From Frisingicoccus caecimuris (lineage in GTDB: Bacteria; Bacillota; Clostridia; Lachnospirales; Lachnospiraceae): a stretch of 64,000 nucleotides of DNA. Location: positions 403,713 through 467,712 of the forward strand of contig NZ_SLXA01000001.1 in NCBI RefSeq assembly GCF_004340975.1. The letters run 5' to 3'. Shown here in pieces: positions 60,559 through 64,000 of this stretch. The number at the start of each line of letters is the position of its first letter. The first letter of the stretch is position 1. Position numbers and translations under genes: made by a program. A model generated the notes under the pieces. That model was not told the DNA's origin. It did not search any database and saw nothing but the letters and a program-made list of their open reading frames with translations.

Positions 60559-60639
60559 CATCCACCCGTCCAAAGTTGATGCTATTCCTTAATAGTATAT
60601 CACTGAGGGCATCAGATTTTGCATCTGAGCACCTTTCTT
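60545..60639 (-). ncRNA. Candidate antisense RNA antitoxin opposite the 3' end of the small toxin gene
   Basis: A promoter at 60646-60674 on the minus strand would start an RNA near 60639 that ends at the hairpin 60554-60586 (stem AATAGCATC/GATGCTATT, then TCTTATT on the minus strand). It would be about 95 nt, with an internal hairpin CAGAT/ATCTG, and would overlap the last codons and 3' untranslated region of the toxin message. No open frame is present in it. Confidence 0.5.
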
Positions 60640-60645
60640 ATTTAG

Positions 60646-60674
60646 ATTATACAATGGAGGCCTTGAGAAATCAA
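60646..60674 (-). promoter_or_regulatory. Promoter of the candidate antisense RNA
   Basis: TTGATT (60674-60669), 17 bases, TATAAT (60651-60646) on the minus strand. The -10 context TTGTATAATCTAAA is repeated on the plus strand at 60410-60423, upstream of the toxin gene, suggesting the two promoters share an origin. Confidence 0.65.
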
Positions 60675-60682
60675 GGCCTCCT
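60657..60682. terminator. Perfect hairpin between the toxin-antitoxin locus and the MATE gene
   Basis: GGAGGCCTTGA, loop GAAA, TCAAGGCCTCC, followed by TTCTCATTTT on the plus strand. It works better as a plus-strand terminator. It also overlaps the -35 of the antisense promoter. Confidence 0.6.
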
Positions 60683-60697
60683 TCTCATTTTCAATAT

Positions 60698-62044
60698 TCA
60701 AAATGTCTCTGCCGGTATGTATTTCTTTTTCCATTTATTTGTCCGGAATCTCAGGAAATAGATCAGTCCCCGTGAACATTCGTCAATGGCCATAGCGACC
60801 CAGATCCCCTGTAATCCCAGGTGAAGTACTCCGCCGAAAATATAGGACAGCAGCAAAGCCACAGCCCAGTGAAAACTGATGCCTACACAGATTGGCAGTT
60901 TGATCTCTCCGACAGAAATCAGGGATTTTGTCATCAGAATATTAATTGCCCGGCCAAACTCTAAAAAGATATCAATAAAAAGCACCTGTCTGCCTAAGGC
61001 CAGCATTTCCCCGTCCTGAGTAAAAATTCCAAGCACCGAAGGGCTGAAAAGCCAGATAATAAACATCATGCCGACACAGACGGCAATGGAGATTTTCAAT
61101 GTCCACCAGACTTTTTTTCCCACTTCTTCCACTTTGCCGCTTCCGAGCAGATAACCGATCACAATCTGAACGGCTTCCGAAATGGCGATTGCATAGACAT
61201 AGGCAAAATTTGCCAAAAGGCTGCAATAACCCTTTGTAGCCGTTACCGCAGCGCCATAGGGATTGATGATGCTCAATATACAAATCTGGGACAGATTGTA
61301 AGAGAAATTCTCCGCCCCCGATGGAATACCGATTTTCAAAAGTTTAAACAGCATCTCCTTACTGCCCTGCTTCAAATATTTAAATTTCAGTTTTATTTTT
61401 GTGTATTTACGAAAAACAATATAAATACATACAAGCCCGATGGTTTTACTGATGACCGTCGATATGGCAGCTCCGACAATTCCAAGTCGCGGAAATCCAA
61501 AGAGTCCATTGATGAGAATGGCATTGCCGATAATATTTAAAACATTCATCAGAATAGATACGGCCATAACCTCTTTTAAACGGGTATGGCTGCGCAAAAT
61601 CGCCGCAAAATTCAAATATAATCCCTGCACCAGAGAGAAACCTCCGACAATCATCAAATACAGACAAGTTTCATGAAGAATGGCCGAATCAATATTCATG
61701 AGCCGAAAAATCGGGCGATTGAAAAACAGAGCAACACATGTGGAAAGTACGCTGACAGTGCCGATGACCATCATGGACAACACACAGAGCTGGTTGCTTT
61801 TATGATCATCTTCCGCTCCCAGACATTGGGTCAACACGACCGTTGTGGCCATAGAGAGCATATTCATTGTAATAATGATAATGTTCATAATCTGATTCCC
61901 ATTGACAATGGCGGCCACCGATGCCTGAGAATAATGACTGACCATGATCTGGTCAATATTTCCCACCAGTAACTGCAAAAGCAATTCCACAAAAATGGGA
62001 AGGGACATTTTAAACAAATAGGAATTACGGGTCATTTTATCCAT
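60698..62044 (-). CDS. MATE family efflux transporter
   Basis: This is a multidrug/sodium antiporter-type membrane protein (448 aa, about 12 membrane segments). It has MSLPIFVELLLQLLVGNIDQIMVSHYS, VVLTQCLGAEDDHKSNQL, LGIVGAAISTVISKTIGLVCIYI and GIPSGAENFSYNLSQI, in the usual two-repeat MATE layout. ATG 62044 has AAAGGAG 10 bases upstream; the TTG at 62053 lies too close. Substrate is unknown. It is divergent from the second etfBA pair, with adjoining promoters. Confidence 0.93.
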   Translation of the reverse strand: MDKMTRNSYLFKMSLPIFVELLLQLLVGNIDQIMVSHYSQASVAAIVNGNQIMNIIIITMNMLSMATTVVLTQCLGAEDDHKSNQLCVLSMMVIGTVSVLSTCVALFFNRPIFRLMNIDSAILHETCLYLMIVGGFSLVQGLYLNFAAILRSHTRLKEVMAVSILMNVLNIIGNAILINGLFGFPRLGIVGAAISTVISKTIGLVCIYIVFRKYTKIKLKFKYLKQGSKEMLFKLLKIGIPSGAENFSYNLSQICILSIINPYGAAVTATKGYCSLLANFAYVYAIAISEAVQIVIGYLLGSGKVEEVGKKVWWTLKISIAVCVGMMFIIWLFSPSVLGIFTQDGEMLALGRQVLFIDIFLEFGRAINILMTKSLISVGEIKLPICVGISFHWAVALLLSYIFGGVLHLGLQGIWVAMAIDECSRGLIYFLRFRTNKWKKKYIPAETF

Positions 62045-62085
62045 AGCTGTCAATCTCCTTTATCAAAAACAAAATATCGCGTTAC

Positions 62086-62143
62086 ATTCTATCACTGCTA
62101 TTCATATTTTTCAATTGATTCTTTTATAAAAGTATATTATAAT
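62086..62143. promoter_or_regulatory. Back-to-back promoters of the MATE gene (minus) and second etfBA (plus)
   Basis: Minus: TTGAAA (62114-62109), 17 bases, TAGAAT (62091-62086). Plus: TTGATT (62115-62120), 17 bases, TATAAT (62138-62143). The two -35 hexamers touch (TTTCAATTGATT), so two RNA polymerases could hardly bind together. Confidence 0.75.
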
Positions 62144-62183
62144 ATTAATAACAATTACTATTTTCTATAAAAGGAGGATTAAA

Positions 62184-62960
62184 ATGAACATTTATGTTTT
62201 AATGAAACAAGTTCCTGTTATCTCAGATATAAAGATTGATCACCGAACATTTACAGTAGACCGTTCCACTGCGGGAACGATGATGAATCCTGTAGATGCC
62301 CACGCTGTCTCAGCGGCTGTCGCCCTGAAAAAAAGTCTTGGTGGCACAGTCACCGTTTTATCCATGGGAAATGAGAGCTGTGAAGCCCAACTCCGCGAGT
62401 CAGCCGGCATGGGCGCTGACCGACTGGTACGCATTACGGATGAGGCTTTTTCCGGAGCAGACACACTTGTCACTGCAAAAGTGCTTGCCGCTGCTGTAAA
62501 ACATCTCGGTGACGCCGACTGTATTTTCTGTGGGCAGGCTTCCCTGGACGGCGCTACCGGACAGATTGGAGCAAAGCTGGCTGCTCTTCTGAATATTGGT
62601 TTACTGAATTGTGCGGCCCAGATTGACATTGATGAGAAAGGGCTTACAATTCATCAGAAAGCCGGAAAAGGTTACGAAATCTGGCAGGCTGATTTTCCTC
62701 TCATATGTTCTGTGACCGAAGACGCAAATGAACTGGCGCCGATGACCCTTAAAGGAAAAATGGCTGCGAAAAAGGCCGTGATCACCTTATTATCCAACGC
62801 CGACTTAAATATTGCGCCAGAAGCCCTCCACTCGCCATCCCATATTGAAGCCCTCTTCCCTGCGTCCAGACAGGAAGTCGGCATGAAAATCACGGGGACG
62901 ACTGAAAAAGAATCCGCAAGAAAACTCGCAGACATTCTCTTTGAGAGACATTTAATATAG
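62184..62960 (+). CDS. etfB: Electron transfer flavoprotein beta subunit (second, divergent copy)
   Basis: This is an EtfB paralogue (258 aa). It has MNIYVLMKQVPVISDIKID, VLSMGNESCEAQLRESAGMGADRLVRITDEAFSGADTLVTAKVL, and CIFCGQASLDGATGQIGAKLAALLN. It is clearly different from the EtfB of the sigma-54 operon at 23805-24590, with GQASLDGATGQIG where that copy has GRQAIDGDTAQVG. AAAGGAGG precedes the ATG, and it is followed by etfA after 11 bases. No dehydrogenase partner is adjacent. Confidence 0.93.
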   Translation: MNIYVLMKQVPVISDIKIDHRTFTVDRSTAGTMMNPVDAHAVSAAVALKKSLGGTVTVLSMGNESCEAQLRESAGMGADRLVRITDEAFSGADTLVTAKVLAAAVKHLGDADCIFCGQASLDGATGQIGAKLAALLNIGLLNCAAQIDIDEKGLTIHQKAGKGYEIWQADFPLICSVTEDANELAPMTLKGKMAAKKAVITLLSNADLNIAPEALHSPSHIEALFPASRQEVGMKITGTTEKESARKLADILFERHLI

Positions 62961-62971
62961 GAGGATTTATC

Positions 62972-63895
62972 ATGGGAAAATTTAATGATATATGGGTATT
63001 CATGGAAATATCGGAAAATGAGCCAAAACTTGTCAGCCTTGAATTACTGGCAAAGGCCCGGGAATTGGCAGATGAATCTGGTTCCCGCGCCATTCCTGTC
63101 ATTTGCCCGAATGCATCCGAACATTCACCGGAGACAATCATCTGTGCATTGAAAGCTGCCATTGAAGAAGACAGTCCTTCCGCATTTCTTTTTGGTTCCA
63201 CTCCTCTTGGCCGTGAAGTCAGTGCCGGACTTTCCGCCGTCATGAATCTGGGAATTGCTTCGGACTGTACAAATGTCATTTATCGTGAATCTAATGCGGA
63301 CTTACTTTTTATTCGTCCGACCTTTGATGGCAAACTCTATGCTTCCGTCTCTCTGGATACAACACCCCAGATTGGGACTTTCTCCACAGGAATTTTCTCT
63401 CTGAAGGAAAATACTCCGGACATTCAGACGAATGCACGGACACTGAACCTGGCATCTGACGAAAATACTGTTAAAGCCCGTCTTGTAAAATTTGTCGAGG
63501 ACGCAGGCCTGGCAGATTCCAATATCGAAGAAGCTTCCATTCTCGTTGCAGGAGGCCGCGGCGTCGGCAGCGCCGAAGGCTTTGACAAACTTCGCGAACT
63601 GGCCCGGCTTCTTGGTGGAAATATCGCTGCATCCCGTGGTGCCGTAGATGAAGGCTGGATTTCCAGAGACTATCAGGTTGGTGCAACAGGTAAGACTGTC
63701 ACCCCAAAAATCTATTTTGCCTGCGGTATCTCCGGGGCCGTACCTCATGTCGTAGGCATGAAAGACTCTGAAACCATCATCGCCATCAATACCGATCCAG
63801 CCGCTCCAATCTTTGATGTGGCCCACTATGGCATCATCGGCGATTTACATAAAGTCATCCCGGAATTAATAGAAATTCTTAAACAGACAAAATAA
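62972..63895 (+). CDS. etfA: Electron transfer flavoprotein alpha subunit (second, divergent copy)
   Basis: This is the partner of the preceding EtfB (307 aa, shorter than the 333-aa copy at 22788-23789). It has FLFGSTPLGREVSAGLSAVMNLGIASDCT, the FAD-domain start ILVAGGRGVGS, ASRGAVDEGWISRDYQVGATGKTV, and FACGISGAVPHVVGM. TAGGAGG precedes the ATG. A terminator follows, so the pair is a closed two-gene unit. Its dehydrogenase and electron acceptor are unknown; one candidate is the single-gene acyl-CoA dehydrogenase at 16868-18007. Confidence 0.94.
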   Translation: MGKFNDIWVFMEISENEPKLVSLELLAKARELADESGSRAIPVICPNASEHSPETIICALKAAIEEDSPSAFLFGSTPLGREVSAGLSAVMNLGIASDCTNVIYRESNADLLFIRPTFDGKLYASVSLDTTPQIGTFSTGIFSLKENTPDIQTNARTLNLASDENTVKARLVKFVEDAGLADSNIEEASILVAGGRGVGSAEGFDKLRELARLLGGNIAASRGAVDEGWISRDYQVGATGKTVTPKIYFACGISGAVPHVVGMKDSETIIAINTDPAAPIFDVAHYGIIGDLHKVIPELIEILKQTK

Positions 63896-63908
63896 TAATG
63901 GAAAAGGA

Positions 63909-63950
63909 GCTGTCGCACTAAATAAAAATTAGTGCGGCAGCACTTTTTTT
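63909..63950 (+). terminator. Terminator of the second etfBA pair
   Basis: A 13-bp stem (63909-63921 with 63929-63941) with one wobble is followed by seven T at 63944-63950. Confidence 0.85.
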
Positions 63951-63958
63951 ACCAAAAG

Positions 63959-63990
63959 CAAGAGCCGGGCTTCGAAAAGTCCGGCTCTTG
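63959..63990 (-). terminator. Terminator of a convergent gene beyond the right edge
   Basis: The stem CAAGAGCCGG/CCGGCTCTTG is followed on the minus strand by CTTTTGG. A minus-strand gene ending just outside the window is implied. Confidence 0.5.
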
Positions 63991-64000
63991 GTGTAAAATT

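Noticed and set aside
60657..60682. Terminator of the MATE gene
   Set aside because: It lies at the right place, but on the minus strand the hairpin is followed by ATTGTATAAT rather than a T run; it works better for the plus strand.

Overview
The window looks like chromosome from an anaerobic, spore-lineage Clostridia bacterium, most likely Lachnospiraceae-like. This is judged from content and not from a database search. The markers are strong AGGAGG ribosome sites, an alpha/beta-type small acid-soluble spore protein, class III fructose-bisphosphatase, AddAB, desulfoferrodoxin with rubredoxin, a CIRCE element, anaerobic cobalamin genes, and butyryl-CoA-type genes with electron-transfer flavoproteins. 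No rRNA, tRNA, CRISPR array, prophage or intact insertion sequence was seen. Most genes lie on the minus strand.

Region 1 (1-12.4 kb, minus): one tightly packed operon that begins with two DNA alkylation repair genes (ogt, alkD-like). It continues cbiG, hemA, cobJ, sirC, a hemC-cobA-hemD fusion, hemB, hemL, cobK, cbiA and cbiB, and cbiB runs off the left edge. It makes uroporphyrinogen III from glutamyl-tRNA and carries it into the corrin ring. A second corrin block at 29.8-35.1 kb (cbiD, cobL, a HEAT-repeat RNA-methyltransferase-like gene, cobI, cobM) and cobO at 57 kb supply other steps. cbiC, the cobaltochelatase, cbiP and cobUST are not in the window.

Region 2 (12.6-27.1 kb): C4 acyl-CoA metabolism. 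thl-hbd, a crotonase, a LysR regulator and an acyl-CoA dehydrogenase sit beside a seven-gene operon: crt, etfB, etfA, acd, a GntP-type permease, a CoA-transferase and a MaoC hydratase. That operon has a good sigma-54 promoter. Two matching inverted repeats lie 140-190 bp upstream of it, followed by a PAS/AAA+ sigma-54 activator gene. Together this reads as an inducible system for taking up a C4 acid such as 3-hydroxybutyrate or crotonate, activating it to the CoA ester and dismutating it to butyrate and acetate. It is the most interesting inference in the window.

Region 3 (27.1-43.4 kb): a NagD-like phosphatase, a Na/Pi symporter with PhoU domain, the second corrin block, a cold-shock gene, pyrBI, a decayed Rpn/PD-(D/E)XK nuclease, and superoxide reductase plus rubredoxin divergent from a Crp/Fnr regulator with a perfect 16-bp palindrome between them. 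Next come CIRCE-controlled ftsH, hslO, a methyltransferase and a SASP.

Region 4 (43.4-64 kb): addBA, a small membrane protein, the dapA / dapB-fbp-nadE genes, cobO, a two-OB-fold SSB-like gene, typA, a probable type I toxin-antitoxin locus too small for ordinary gene calling, and a MATE transporter. The window ends with a second, stand-alone etfBA pair whose promoter abuts that of the MATE gene back to back.
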